A stretch of 63,599 nucleotides of DNA from Bacteroidales bacterium (GCA_017412115.1 JAFPYR010000121.1:1-63599); one strand, 5' to 3'; positions 43,162 through 53,172 are shown, counted from the first letter of the stretch. Numbers and translations are program-made. Notes: generated by a model not told the origin, from the sequence alone.

Positions 43162-44779
43162 AAAATACACGCCTTTACAGGTTTTTGCAATTTTTTTATG
43201 CGGATTGTTAGCGGGAAAATTTTGTTTCAGCACTACAAAAGAAGGCATCGGAATATCACTTTTCAACGGTAAACCCTCAAAACTTCAATCCGTAATCAAT
43301 TTGATAGACAACCGTTATGTTGATAAAATTGACATTGACAGTCTTACCGAACTTATAATTCCGGATATTTTTCTAAAACTCGACCCTCACACCAAATACG
43401 TCCCTTACGAGAACAGAAATTATTCCGAAAAAAACATACGAGGACAATTCTGCGGAATAGGCATTGAGTATTCTTTTATGAACGATTCCTTACTTGTTGT
43501 TTATACGATGAAAGACAGCCCTTGCGCAAAGGCAGGAATACTTCCGGGCGACAACATTGTGAAAGCCGATACCATTGAAATAAATTCTCTTAGCAACAAA
43601 AATTCCGTTTCGACGATTTTGTCAGGCGAAAAAAACAGCCTTATCAAACTTTATGTAAAACGTCAAGGCGTGGATTCGCTTTTGGTTTTCAATATCAAAC
43701 GTGATGACATTCCGATTCTTTCAATTCCCGCAGGGTATCAAACCGACAGTCTAACGGGTTACATAAAAATTACCTCTTTCGGAGAAAAAACTTACAACGA
43801 GTTTTTGCAAAAAATCAAAGATTTGAAAGAAAAAGGAATCAAAAACCTTATAATCGATTTAAGAGACAACGGCGGCGGACTACTTTATACGGCAAGAGAT
43901 ATTGCCAGCGAAATTCTTAACACCGGCGATACGATTGTCTACACCGTAAAAAGAGAAAACGAAATAGAATACACGATAACGGATACTGTAAGTCATCCGC
44001 TGTGCAAAGACCTCAAAATCATTTGTTTAGTAAATTATTTTACAGCCTCAGCCTCTGAAATTATGAGCGGGGCAATTCAAGACAACGATCGAGGATTGAT
44101 TTTAGGACGGCGGACATTCGGCAAAGGACTTGTTCAAACACCGATTGCCCTTTCTGACAATTCGCTTATAAAACTCACGACTTCAAGATATTACACGCCC
44201 TCCGGCAGAAGTTTTCAAAAGAAATATCAAGGCTATGCCACCGATTATGCCACAAGAATCAAGAAAGGCGAATTTGACAGCGCAAACGCTTACACTTTTG
44301 ATACCACAAAAATTTTCCGCACCAAAAACGGCAGAAAAGTTTATCAAGGCGGAGGCGTAATGCCTGACTTTTTCATCGGTGCCGACAAACGCTTTACAAA
44401 CGGAATTTTGTACAAATTAGACTCATGTTCTTTGTTTTCAAAGTTCACGGCAAGAAAATACGGCGCAATGTTTCAAAAGGATTCTTCTCAGACAAAGAAT
44501 TTTTTTGTTGAAAAATTATTTGAAAACGAACAAAAACTTCTTGACGAGTTTTTTAACTTTGCATCATTAATAAACATAAAAATCGACGTTAAAAAGGACA
44601 AAAAAGAAATTCTGGCAATAAAACAAGATGTTTTAAACCAAATCAAAGCCTGTGCTTATTATATCATGTGCGATTATGACAATTATTATAAGTATTTGAA
44701 CTCAGGCAATCCCGATTTGGATTCCGCCGAAAGCCTTTTCAACGATTTTTCAAGATTTGAATCATTGTTAAAACCCTAA
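43151..44779 (+). CDS. S41 family C-terminal processing peptidase
   Basis: A 542-aa serine protease with an N-terminal hydrophobic segment (about residues 5-25) and a periplasmic body. A PDZ domain (about 80-160, GIGIEYSFMNDSLLVV and SPCAKAGILPGDNI) precedes the protease domain (LIIDLRDNGGGLLY). The catalytic dyad is Ser300 in TASASEIMSGA and Lys325 in RRTFGKGLVQ, with the normal spacing of 25. It cleaves C-termini of periplasmic or outer-membrane proteins. A helical C-terminal extension of about 150 residues follows the core. Confidence 0.92.
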   Translation: MKIKKYTPLQVFAIFLCGLLAGKFCFSTTKEGIGISLFNGKPSKLQSVINLIDNRYVDKIDIDSLTELIIPDIFLKLDPHTKYVPYENRNYSEKNIRGQFCGIGIEYSFMNDSLLVVYTMKDSPCAKAGILPGDNIVKADTIEINSLSNKNSVSTILSGEKNSLIKLYVKRQGVDSLLVFNIKRDDIPILSIPAGYQTDSLTGYIKITSFGEKTYNEFLQKIKDLKEKGIKNLIIDLRDNGGGLLYTARDIASEILNTGDTIVYTVKRENEIEYTITDTVSHPLCKDLKIICLVNYFTASASEIMSGAIQDNDRGLILGRRTFGKGLVQTPIALSDNSLIKLTTSRYYTPSGRSFQKKYQGYATDYATRIKKGEFDSANAYTFDTTKIFRTKNGRKVYQGGGVMPDFFIGADKRFTNGILYKLDSCSLFSKFTARKYGAMFQKDSSQTKNFFVEKLFENEQKLLDEFFNFASLINIKIDVKKDKKEILAIKQDVLNQIKACAYYIMCDYDNYYKYLNSGNPDLDSAESLFNDFSRFESLLKP

Positions 44780-44785
44780 ACTACA

Positions 44786-45985
44786 ATGGCATACGAAACA
44801 AAAACAGAAAAAGAAAAAGCAATAATCATCGGACTTATAACCAAAGATACCGACGAGAAAAAATTGGACGAATATTTTTCGGAACTTGAATTTTTGGCGG
44901 CAACCGCTGACGTAGAATGTGTAGGACGTTTTTCACAAAAAGCTGAATATCCTAATCCGAGAATTTACACAGGCAAAGGCAAAATCGAAGAAATAGCCGA
45001 CTTCGTAGAAAAAAACGAAATAGATTGCGCAATTTTCGACGATGAACTCTCGCCGTCACAATACAGAAACATCTCTGAAATTTTAAAATGCAAAATCATT
45101 GACAGAAGCAATCTCATACTTGACATTTTTGCAAAAAGAGCTCAAACGGCGCATTCCAAGACTCAAGTGGAACTTGCTCAATATCAATATCTTTTGCCGC
45201 GTCTAACAGGTATGTGGACTCACCTTGAACGTCAAAAAGGCGGTATCGGAATGAGAGGTCCGGGCGAAAAAGAAATCGAAACCGACAGACGAATCATCAG
45301 GGACAGAATTTCCAAATTAAAGGAAGAACTTCAAAAAATTGACAATCAAAAAAACGTTCAACGTCAAAACCGCGGAAAACTCGTAAGAGTGGCTCTGATA
45401 GGTTACACAAACGTCGGAAAATCAACGCTTATGAACCTTTGGTCGAAATCGGAAGTTTTTGCCGAAAACAAACTTTTTGCAACTCTTGACACCACGGTCA
45501 GAAAAGTTGTCGTAAAGAATCTTCCGTTTTTACTTTCGGATACGGTAGGTTTTATCAGAAAACTTCCCAAAAACCTCTTTGAAAGTTTCAAATCGACATT
45601 AGACGAAGTACGTGAGGCTGACATTTTGTTGTACGTAACTGACATTTCGCATCCTAATTTTATGGAACAAATGGAAGTCGTTGAAAAAACGATTAACGAA
45701 ATTACAAAAGAGAAAAAATCAAAATTTTTCGTTTTCAACAAAATCGACAATTACAAATTCGAGCAAAAAGATGATGACGATTTAACAGAACGCACAAAAG
45801 AGAATTATTCACTCTTAGAAATGGAAGATTTTTTAAGAATGAAATTTTCGTCGGTTGCTCCGTGCATTTTTATCTCAGCAAAAGACAAAACTAACATTCA
45901 AGAACTGAAAGAGGCCGTTTATAAAGAGGCAAAACGCATTCACACAGAGCGTTATCCATACGACGATTTGTTGTACGAGGATTAG
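44786..45985 (+). CDS. hflX: GTPase HflX
   Basis: A 399-aa ribosome-associated GTPase that splits stalled or 100S ribosomes. The N-terminal HflX domain is seen as YTGKGKIEEIADFV and SPSQYRNISE. The linker signature GIGMRGPGEKEIETDRR precedes the G domain. G motifs are visible: P-loop GYTNVGKST, LSDTVGF (G3) and NKID (G4). It starts six bases after the S41 stop. It is the last gene of the OmpA-to-HflX run, and the next gene has its own promoter. Confidence 0.95.
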   Translation: MAYETKTEKEKAIIIGLITKDTDEKKLDEYFSELEFLAATADVECVGRFSQKAEYPNPRIYTGKGKIEEIADFVEKNEIDCAIFDDELSPSQYRNISEILKCKIIDRSNLILDIFAKRAQTAHSKTQVELAQYQYLLPRLTGMWTHLERQKGGIGMRGPGEKEIETDRRIIRDRISKLKEELQKIDNQKNVQRQNRGKLVRVALIGYTNVGKSTLMNLWSKSEVFAENKLFATLDTTVRKVVVKNLPFLLSDTVGFIRKLPKNLFESFKSTLDEVREADILLYVTDISHPNFMEQMEVVEKTINEITKEKKSKFFVFNKIDNYKFEQKDDDDLTERTKENYSLLEMEDFLRMKFSSVAPCIFISAKDKTNIQELKEAVYKEAKRIHTERYPYDDLLYED

Positions 45986-46049
45986 GATCTTGTTACTAAA
46001 AAACAACCCTTTGCTACCAAAAAATAACAATAGGGAAAAAACAATTTAC

Positions 46050-46057
46050 TATCTTTG
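46050..46057 (+). promoter_or_regulatory. -7 promoter box for the two-domain esterase gene
   Basis: TATCTTTG is an exact consensus match 36 bases before the ATG at 46093. Confidence 0.6.
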
Positions 46058-46092
46058 TAACAGAAGAATTATTAATTTTTTTTTACAATAAC

Positions 46093-47835
46093 ATGAAAAA
46101 AATACTGTTATCATTACTGATTATTTGTGCGGCTTTTGGTTGTTTTGCTCAGCCGCCGCAATTTCAAATGCCGGAAAACACGGCAACATTCAAGGACATC
46201 AATTATGCCGGCGATGACAAAGAGGCTCACCGTTTGGACATTTACCTGCCCGATTCACCACAAAACAAATTCAAAACCATAGTATTAATTTACGGCAGTG
46301 CATGGTTTTCTGATAAATTAAAAGTCATTGCATATCAATCACTTGGCAAAGCTTTAGTGGATGCAGGATTTGCAGTTGTCAGCATCAACCACCAATCAAG
46401 CGGTCAGGCGAAATTTCCCGCTCAAATCCACGACGTAAAAGCAGCAATAAGATTTATCCGCACTAATGCCGACAAATACCGTTTGGACACATCATTTATC
46501 GGTATTACGGGCTTTTCTTCAGGCGGACATTTATCATCGTTTATGGGCGTTACCAACGGTTTAAAACAAGCAACTTCAGGGACAACAACCATCGAAATCG
46601 AAGGTTCAACAGGCGGAAATCTTGAATACAGCAGCCGTGTTGATGCCGTTGTAGACTGGTTCGGACCCGTTGATATGTCAAGAATGGAAAAATGTCAAAC
46701 CGTTAAAGACGAAAAATCACCCGAGGCGGCTTTATTGGGTTTTGCACCCGCCGAAAGAGAAGATTTAGTTAAACTTTTAAGTCCGATAAACTATGTTAAT
46801 TCTCTGTGTCCTAAATTTTTAGTTATTCACGGAGAAAGCGACGATGTAGTTCCTAATTGCCAAAGCAAATATTTTGCAGAAAAATTAAAACAAGCAGGCG
46901 TTTTGGAGGAATTTGTCAGCGTTCCGGGCGGCGGACACGGTCCTGTTACATTCAACGAACAGACTTTCAAGAAGATGACAGATTTCTTCAAAAAAGAATC
47001 AGCACCCAAAACACGCATTATTGAAAACGGCGGTTCAGGTGAGTTCAAAGCCGTTATGACCGAAGAAAGCACTTTGGCGGCACACACAATTTTCCGCCCG
47101 CAAGAGCTCAACAAATTTTCAGCACAAAACCCCTTGCCCGTTCTCGTTTGGGGCAACGGAGCTTGTTCTAACTCGCCTTTTGAACACAAAAATTTCTTAA
47201 ACGAAATAGCCTCACACGGTTATTTAGTAATTGCAACGGGTTATATTCCAATGACTGACGATTGGTACAAAGGCAAAATGTCATCACCAAAGCAACAAAT
47301 TGAGGCTCTGGATTGGGCTTTCAGAGTAAACGAAGACAAGAACAGTCCTTATTATCAGAAACTTGATTTAAAACACATCTGTCTTTCAGGAATGTCATGC
47401 GGCGGCTTGCAAAGTCTTTTCAACTGTGCTGACAAGAGAATTTCAGCATTAATGATTTGCAACAGCGGACTTTTCAACGATCAAAACGCTGTTTCTGCCG
47501 TCCCCGGAATGCCTATGCCGAAAAAAGATAAATTAAACGACATTCATACTCCGGTAATTTACATTTTAGGCGGTAAACCCGACATTGCATACGAAAACGG
47601 CATGGACGATTTTCACAGAATCAAACACGTACCTGCAATAGCCATTAATCTTCCCGTAGGACACGGCGGAACGTATTTACAACCCAAAGGCGGAGAATTT
47701 TCGGTTGCAGCCTTAGCATGGCTTGATTGGCAACTGAAAAACAATGTTCAAGCCTCTAAAATGTTTTTGGGTAAAAAACCCGGCATTTTAAACAGAAAAG
47801 ATTGGACAATAGAGAAAAACGCTAAAGTAAAATAA
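46093..47835 (+). CDS. Secreted protein with two fused alpha/beta hydrolase domains
   Basis: A 580-aa exported protein with two hydrolase folds in tandem. A signal peptide (about residues 1-19) is followed by a BD-FAE/esterase-like domain (about 25-300), with the oxyanion region LIYGSAWFSD, nucleophile motif GITGFSSGGH, and a His in PGGGHGPV. A second domain (about 310-565) has nucleophile motif SGMSCGGLQS and a late His in LPVGHGGTY. Both nucleophile elbows keep Ser. It probably removes acyl or feruloyl groups from plant polysaccharides, but no CAZyme genes are adjacent. A strong terminator follows. Confidence 0.85.
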   Translation: MKKILLSLLIICAAFGCFAQPPQFQMPENTATFKDINYAGDDKEAHRLDIYLPDSPQNKFKTIVLIYGSAWFSDKLKVIAYQSLGKALVDAGFAVVSINHQSSGQAKFPAQIHDVKAAIRFIRTNADKYRLDTSFIGITGFSSGGHLSSFMGVTNGLKQATSGTTTIEIEGSTGGNLEYSSRVDAVVDWFGPVDMSRMEKCQTVKDEKSPEAALLGFAPAEREDLVKLLSPINYVNSLCPKFLVIHGESDDVVPNCQSKYFAEKLKQAGVLEEFVSVPGGGHGPVTFNEQTFKKMTDFFKKESAPKTRIIENGGSGEFKAVMTEESTLAAHTIFRPQELNKFSAQNPLPVLVWGNGACSNSPFEHKNFLNEIASHGYLVIATGYIPMTDDWYKGKMSSPKQQIEALDWAFRVNEDKNSPYYQKLDLKHICLSGMSCGGLQSLFNCADKRISALMICNSGLFNDQNAVSAVPGMPMPKKDKLNDIHTPVIYILGGKPDIAYENGMDDFHRIKHVPAIAINLPVGHGGTYLQPKGGEFSVAALAWLDWQLKNNVQASKMFLGKKPGILNRKDWTIEKNAKVK

Positions 47836-47840
47836 TTACA

Positions 47841-47888
47841 AAAAAAAATCCGGTTCTGTTTTTTCCTTAAAAGAACCGGATTTTTCTT
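47841..47888 (+). terminator. Terminator after the two-domain esterase
   Basis: AAAAAATCCGGTTCT pairs with AGAACCGGATTTTT around a T-rich loop, with T residues after. Confidence 0.85.
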
Positions 47889-47908
47889 AAAATATTTATA
47901 TCAAAAAA

Positions 47909-47986
47909 CTATTTTCTCGGAGCGGAATTATTATAAACCCAATCCAAAGTATAACCTTCGTCTGTATTAGTTACAGCCTTTACCAT
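47909..47986 (-). pseudogene. Possible C-terminal gene fragment
   Basis: A 25-codon minus-strand frame (MVKAVTNTDEGYTLDWVYNN, then SAPRK and stop) looks protein-like, and the frame extends some codons upstream to about 48018 without a good start. It lies between two terminators and has no promoter of its own. It may be the surviving tail of a lost gene. The family is not recognised. Confidence 0.3.
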
Positions 47987-48030
47987 AACGGAAAAGTTTT
48001 TTAAGAAAACCTTTGACAACAAAAAAACAT

Positions 48031-48069
48031 AAAAAAATCGGTGATAAAAGTTTTACCACCGATTTTTAT
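48031..48069 (-). terminator. Terminator after the T9SS-type secreted protein
   Basis: AAAAATCGGTG pairs with CACCGATTTTT, then a T-run on the minus strand. Confidence 0.75.
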
Positions 48070-48088
48070 GTTTTTTTTAGAAATCTTA

Positions 48089-48904
48089 CTATTTCTTTTC
48101 AAATGATTCGCTCTTACAATCATAATTAATAAAATAAGTACCCTTAGGGAAAGTACTTACGTCGATTGAACTACCTTTACCCGCCTTCAAACGTTTACCG
48201 TAAAAGTCATAAATCTCATAATCCGTTGAACGCGAAAACGTAATTTTTCCGTCCGTGCTCCCGTTGTTACCGGGCTTAAAAGTAACCTCAGCAACAGTAT
48301 TCGTCCATGAAATCTCATTAGAATATCTCGGTTTGCGGGTACAGTCCAATTGTTTGATTCTAATCTTATTGATTCCGCTATGAAGAGGAATCGGCACTTG
48401 ATAAACATTAGTACCGGAAGTACCTTTGCCTTGAACTTTTCCTACGGGAACCCATTTTTTCCATTTAAACTGCTCAATTTCAAAAGGAAGACTGCCTATC
48501 TCGCCTTGCGTGGTAAATGAAAAAGTGTTTGTTGTCTTGTCAAATTTTGTTGAAACAAGTGTAAAAGTACTTTTCGGTTTGAGTGCATCTACATTCAGCA
48601 CCTTTGGCGTACAGCCATCCTTGTGATGAATAATAACGGTTATCTGCTCGCCCTTTTTGAGTTGATAAAGAGAGAGATTAAGCTCAATAGAAGACCTATT
48701 GGTATCATCTAAAGCCGCTTTGCCGTTTACCGTAATTTTAGTAATGCAAAACCCGACGCCCGTAGTGGCAAAAGGATTCATTATATATAAATTGACACCT
48801 TGAAAAATGCCTTCAATTTTCATTTCCTTCTCTGCCTTTGCTGAAGAGATTCCAATCAGCATTACTAAAAGCAAACAAACTATATTTTTGATTGATAGTT
48901 TCAT
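48089..48904 (-). CDS. Secreted protein with T9SS-like C-terminal sorting domain
   Basis: A 271-aa exported protein. A signal peptide (about residues 1-24, KNIVCLLLVMLIGISSAKA) precedes a beta-rich body of unknown family (about 28-200). The last 75 residues resemble a type A C-terminal sorting domain of the type IX secretion system: ITFSRSTDYEIYDFYGKRLK, then IDVSTFPKGTYFINYDCKSE and a Lys-rich end (SFEKK). Such domains send cargo through T9SS and are often removed at the cell surface. No T9SS machinery genes are in the window. No operon partner is evident. Confidence 0.75.
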   Translation of the reverse strand: MKLSIKNIVCLLLVMLIGISSAKAEKEMKIEGIFQGVNLYIMNPFATTGVGFCITKITVNGKAALDDTNRSSIELNLSLYQLKKGEQITVIIHHKDGCTPKVLNVDALKPKSTFTLVSTKFDKTTNTFSFTTQGEIGSLPFEIEQFKWKKWVPVGKVQGKGTSGTNVYQVPIPLHSGINKIRIKQLDCTRKPRYSNEISWTNTVAEVTFKPGNNGSTDGKITFSRSTDYEIYDFYGKRLKAGKGSSIDVSTFPKGTYFINYDCKSESFEKK

Positions 48905-48977
48905 ATTTTCATTAATGTAATTTTAACCGGTTGTTTATTAAGATTTTGAACAACAAAATTGTGCCAAACTTTTATTA

Positions 48978-50762
48978 TCAATATGAATTATCTATTAATT
49001 TTAACAATTCTTTAACAGCAAAATTCTCATCAATTCCTGTTTTAACAGGTTTTCCGTCCTTGTAAAGCGATATTTTGTTTCGCCCCGCTCCTACATAACC
49101 GTAATCTGCATCCGCCATTTCGCCCGGACCGTTTACGATACAACCCATAACGGCAATTTTAAGGTTTTTGTATTTTTTAGTGGCCTCTTTAATCTTTTTG
49201 ACCGTATCTTGAAGGTTGTAAAGCGTACGACCGCAACCCGGACACGAAACATATTCGTTACCACTGATGCGAAGACGGCTTATCTGAAGAATTTTGAAGC
49301 CCAATCGTATAGTTTCAATCAAATCTGAACCGCTTTCAAGACAAATTCCGTCACCGAAACCGTCAATAAAAACTCCGCAAGACTGCGCAGTCAAAGCAAA
49401 ACTTTTCTCATACACCTCGCCGCCATCTGGTTTCAACAAGACAGGATTTTCGATTCCGTTTTGACTCAATTTATAAAAAATATACCTCAATGCACCCACT
49501 TTGTTGCGACTCAATGGCTCGGCAATAAGCAACTTATTATTAAGAGCATTTTTTTTCAAATTTTCATAATCCGTTTTCTCGGAAATTGTTAAAACCGCAA
49601 AATTTTCATCATCGGAATTTTTCCCGACAATCTTAATACCTCTCAACAAGGATTTTGCTTTCAAGAGAATATCCGTGTTATCAATAATCAACAAATCGGG
49701 GAAATTATTTTCCTTTTGCAAAAGTTCTTGATTTTCTTTCAGCCTCAAAAGGTCTTTTTCCTCTTTTATAACGATAGCAACCGTAGGAATATTATCACCG
49801 CCAAAACCATTGACTAAAAATGTTTTACGTTTATTGTAAACATACGGATTGTAGAAAAATGGAATTTCAGGAAGTTTTTCCGCTTTTTTTATCCAATCGT
49901 TAAAAGCGATAATTTCTTGAGCGGGAAGTATTTCGTTTTCAGGCTCTTCGGTCAAAGAAACACGTATTGTTCCGCCGATTCCGTCATGAAGCAAAGGAGA
50001 AATTCCGGCGGCGGATTTTTGTCTGCCGTCTTGACCCTCACCTGCCTCCGTAACACCGAGATGCAACGGAAAATTCATGTTTTCGTTTTTCATCGTTTTT
50101 ACCAAAAGCCTTGCAGAACGAATTGCAACAGTTGGGTTTGAAGATTTCAAAGAGATAACAATATCCGAGAAATTCTCTTTTTCTGCCACTCTCAAAAACT
50201 CCATCACCGATTCAACCATTCCTTCAGGTGTATCGCCGTAACGGTTTAAAATTCTTTTAGATAACGAACCGTGATTTGTTCCGATTCTGACAGCCGTACC
50301 GTACTGTTTGCATACTTTTAAGAAATCGGAAAATGTTTTCTTCAAGAAATCACCTTCCTCATCGTACTCTTTTTGAGAAAGACATTCAGCATTGTGATGT
50401 CCGAAATTTCCCGGATTAACACGAACTTTTTCAACAACTTGAGCACATTTGAAAGCGATTTCCGCATTGAAATGTACGTCGGCAACAATAGGAATTTTAA
50501 TTCCCAAAGCTCTGACTTTGAGATGAATTTGTTTTAACGGTTCGACGTCTTTTAATGTAGGAACGGTTACGCGGATAATATCGCACGAAGTTTTTCTTGC
50601 AACGTTTACTATCTGATTAACAGTTTTTTCAACATCGTCGGTTGAAGTATTACACATAGTTTGGACAGCAATCGGATTTTGATTTCCGATTTTAACGCCG
50701 CCGATATTAACCTCTTTTGTCAAAAAGCGGTTGTAATTAGTCAGTGATTCCGTATATTCCAT
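48978..50762 (-). CDS. ispG: 4-hydroxy-3-methylbut-2-enyl diphosphate synthase, long form
   Basis: A 594-aa [4Fe-4S] enzyme of the MEP isoprenoid pathway. It is longer than the classical 370-aa form because an extra domain (about residues 300-480) separates the TIM barrel from the iron-sulfur domain, as in plants, Chlamydiae and Bacteroidetes. The N-terminal barrel starts with VKIGNQNPIAVQTMCNTST. The cluster cysteines are in SCPGCGRTLYNLQD and VMGCIVNGPGE. It is translated directly after the RlmI-like gene (two-base gap). Confidence 0.95.
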   Translation of the reverse strand: MEYTESLTNYNRFLTKEVNIGGVKIGNQNPIAVQTMCNTSTDDVEKTVNQIVNVARKTSCDIIRVTVPTLKDVEPLKQIHLKVRALGIKIPIVADVHFNAEIAFKCAQVVEKVRVNPGNFGHHNAECLSQKEYDEEGDFLKKTFSDFLKVCKQYGTAVRIGTNHGSLSKRILNRYGDTPEGMVESVMEFLRVAEKENFSDIVISLKSSNPTVAIRSARLLVKTMKNENMNFPLHLGVTEAGEGQDGRQKSAAGISPLLHDGIGGTIRVSLTEEPENEILPAQEIIAFNDWIKKAEKLPEIPFFYNPYVYNKRKTFLVNGFGGDNIPTVAIVIKEEKDLLRLKENQELLQKENNFPDLLIIDNTDILLKAKSLLRGIKIVGKNSDDENFAVLTISEKTDYENLKKNALNNKLLIAEPLSRNKVGALRYIFYKLSQNGIENPVLLKPDGGEVYEKSFALTAQSCGVFIDGFGDGICLESGSDLIETIRLGFKILQISRLRISGNEYVSCPGCGRTLYNLQDTVKKIKEATKKYKNLKIAVMGCIVNGPGEMADADYGYVGAGRNKISLYKDGKPVKTGIDENFAVKELLKLIDNSY

Positions 50763-50764
50763 TT

Positions 50765-51961
50765 TTACTCAACAAAAAGTACAAGACCTTTTAAATATTC
50801 TCCTTCCGGATGATAAATGCTGATAGGATGATCCTCAGGTTGCGACAACTGATGAAGAATTTTAACCTTACGTTTTGCCTGAATAGAAGCCTCCATAACA
50901 GCCATTCTGAAAGTCAGCTTGTCGATAGCCTGCGAACACGAAAAAGTAAAGAGCAAAGAATTCGGAGCAATTTTTTCCATTGCCGCACGGTTGATTCTTT
51001 GATAACCTTTCACAGCTTGATTGACCACGTTAGCGTGTTTTGCAAAAGCCGGCGGGTCAAGGATAATAAGATCAAAACGGTTTTTCTCCATTTTGTCCAA
51101 ATACTCAAAAGCATCGGTTGCCAAAGCCTCGTGATTATCATTGAAACCGTTTAACTCTCCGTTCTTAATTGTCAAATCTATTGCAGTTTGAGAAGCATCA
51201 ACTGAAGTAACGCTTTTAGCACCGCCCTTCAACGACGAAACCGAAAAACCGCCCGTATAACAAAACATATTCAAGACCGTTTTGCCTAAAGAATATTTCC
51301 TTAAAAGATTACGGTTTTCTCTTTGATCAATAAAATAGCCGGTTTTTTGTCCCTCGATTACGTTCACTAAAAATTTCATTCCGTATTCCGAAACTATTTT
51401 TTCGCTTTCAGAACCGAAAAGGAATCTGTTTTGAGGAGTTACGCCTTCGGATTTCGGCAGTGTTTTGTCGGATTTGTCATAAATTGCCGTAATTTTATCC
51501 GCCCAAATTTCCAAGAAAATATCTTTGAAAGTTTCTTCCAATTTCCACATACCGAGACTGTGAGCCTGAAAAACCAAAATTCCGTTATAAAAATCGCAAA
51601 TAAATCCCGGAAATCCGTCGCCCTCACCGTGAATGATTCTAAAAACATTAGTTTGAGGATTATCAATATAACCTAAAGCCTTACGGGTAGAGATTGCGTT
51701 AATAATTTTTTCTTTCCAAAACTCCCTTGAGGGAACAATCTCGTCAAAACTATAAACCCTAACCGAAATGCTTCCGGTCTTTTGATAATGTCCGAGACCT
51801 AAAAATTTTCCTGCATTGTCATAAACGACAACGTCTTCGCCGTCCAAAGCGTTTCCGATAGTTTTTTTGATTGCACCGGAAAAAATCCAAGGATGAAACC
51901 TCTGTAATGAGCGTTCCTTACCTGACTTTAATATAATTTTCGGGAAATTGTATTCTTGCAT
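50765..51961 (-). CDS. rlmI: RlmI-like 23S rRNA cytosine-C5 methyltransferase
   Basis: A 398-aa class I SAM methyltransferase with an N-terminal PUA domain (HPWIFSGAIKKTIGNALDG, then GLGHYQKTGSISVRVYSF). The SAM motif is VLNMFCYTGGFSVSSLKGGA, and the catalytic motif is LILDPPAFAK. RlmI methylates a single cytosine of 23S rRNA. The gene pairs with ispG in an apparent operon (two-base gap, same strand). Family assignment is secure; the exact target nucleotide is by homology. Confidence 0.9.
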   Translation of the reverse strand: MQEYNFPKIILKSGKERSLQRFHPWIFSGAIKKTIGNALDGEDVVVYDNAGKFLGLGHYQKTGSISVRVYSFDEIVPSREFWKEKIINAISTRKALGYIDNPQTNVFRIIHGEGDGFPGFICDFYNGILVFQAHSLGMWKLEETFKDIFLEIWADKITAIYDKSDKTLPKSEGVTPQNRFLFGSESEKIVSEYGMKFLVNVIEGQKTGYFIDQRENRNLLRKYSLGKTVLNMFCYTGGFSVSSLKGGAKSVTSVDASQTAIDLTIKNGELNGFNDNHEALATDAFEYLDKMEKNRFDLIILDPPAFAKHANVVNQAVKGYQRINRAAMEKIAPNSLLFTFSCSQAIDKLTFRMAVMEASIQAKRKVKILHQLSQPEDHPISIYHPEGEYLKGLVLFVE

Positions 51962-52032
51962 TTTATTTATATTTTTTTCAATAGCAAAAATACGGAAAAT
52001 GTAAGAACTTAGGAAATTTTTTTTTAGTTTTT

Positions 52033-53172
52033 TTATTCGGGCAGTTCTATTCTAAAAGTAGTTCCCTTGCCGATTTCGCTCCATTTAACAAAAATTTTGC
52101 CTTTGTGATAATCTGTTATAATACGTTGAGCCAGCGACAATCCCAATCCCCAGCCGTGTTTTTTTGTTGTAAAACCGGGTCTGAAGATGGTTTTAAAATT
52201 TCGTTTAAGCAATCCCCTACCCGTATCGGTGATTTCGATGCAGACTTTTTTGTCTTCTTCAAAAAGTTTAATGTTAAGAGAGCCCTTTCCCTGCATGGCA
52301 TCAACGGCATTTTTGCAGATATTCTCTATCACCCACTCAAAAAGAGAAACGTTTAGAAGTACAATTATCTCATTTTGAGGAATTTCCATCGAATAATTTA
52401 TATTTTGAGAAGTTCTTGATTCCAAATAATTAACTGAATTTTTCAAAATAGGACAAATATTTTCTCTATCGAGTTCCGGCTTGTTACCGATACGGGAAAA
52501 TCTCTCAGTAATTTTTTCCAAACGTTTAACGTCTTTTTCAACCTCCGCTGTCAGTTCTGAATTATAATTGTCCATTTTAAGAATTTCAATCCACGCCAAG
52601 AGCGACGAAATAGGCGTTCCGAGTTGATGAGCAGTTTCTTTGCTCATACCAACGAGTATTTTGTTTTGATCGGCTTTCGTAGAATATCTGACGGCAACAA
52701 ACGACAACAAAACAATCATTACCGTTACGATTAACTGAATTACGGGATAAATTTTGAGCTGCTTCAACGTGTCGCTGTCGTCATAATAAAGAATGTCATA
52801 CTGTCCGGGGCGATATTCCAAGGCTATCGGCTCATGACGGCTGTGCATTTCTTTGGTTTTTTTATTAAGAAACTCCTCCTTTGTCATTTTGGAGGAGTCA
52901 ATTTCAAAATTTCTGTACGATAGAAAAGTTTTATCATTCATAAGAATTACCGGCATATCGTTAGTTTCCAAAATACGATATGCAATAAGACTTATTTCAC
53001 CGTCCAAATCCCCGTACTCGGTTTCCATAACGGCATCACCCCAAAGTTTACCGTACTGAATTTCCTTTTCGGCAAGTTTCCCGGTCAAATGATTGCTGTA
53101 TATCCATGTTGCAATGCTCGCCAAAGCAATCAGGATATACAGCACTGTCCTTAGTAATTCTTTTCCGCTCAT
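52033..53172 (-). CDS. Membrane sensor histidine kinase
   Basis: A 379-aa sensor kinase with transmembrane helices at about residues 5-25 and 141-162 flanking a small periplasmic sensor of about 115 residues. The phosphorylated His is His182 in KETAHQLGTPISS (HisKA). The HATPase_c region shows the N box ICKNAVDAM, the G1 box ITDTGRGL and the G2 box GWGLGLSLAQRI. No response regulator is adjacent; its operon partner is the coiled-coil membrane protein 13 bases upstream. It is thus an orphan kinase. The signal is unknown. Confidence 0.9.
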   Translation of the reverse strand: MSGKELLRTVLYILIALASIATWIYSNHLTGKLAEKEIQYGKLWGDAVMETEYGDLDGEISLIAYRILETNDMPVILMNDKTFLSYRNFEIDSSKMTKEEFLNKKTKEMHSRHEPIALEYRPGQYDILYYDDSDTLKQLKIYPVIQLIVTVMIVLLSFVAVRYSTKADQNKILVGMSKETAHQLGTPISSLLAWIEILKMDNYNSELTAEVEKDVKRLEKITERFSRIGNKPELDRENICPILKNSVNYLESRTSQNINYSMEIPQNEIIVLLNVSLFEWVIENICKNAVDAMQGKGSLNIKLFEEDKKVCIEITDTGRGLLKRNFKTIFRPGFTTKKHGWGLGLSLAQRIITDYHKGKIFVKWSEIGKGTTFRIELPE

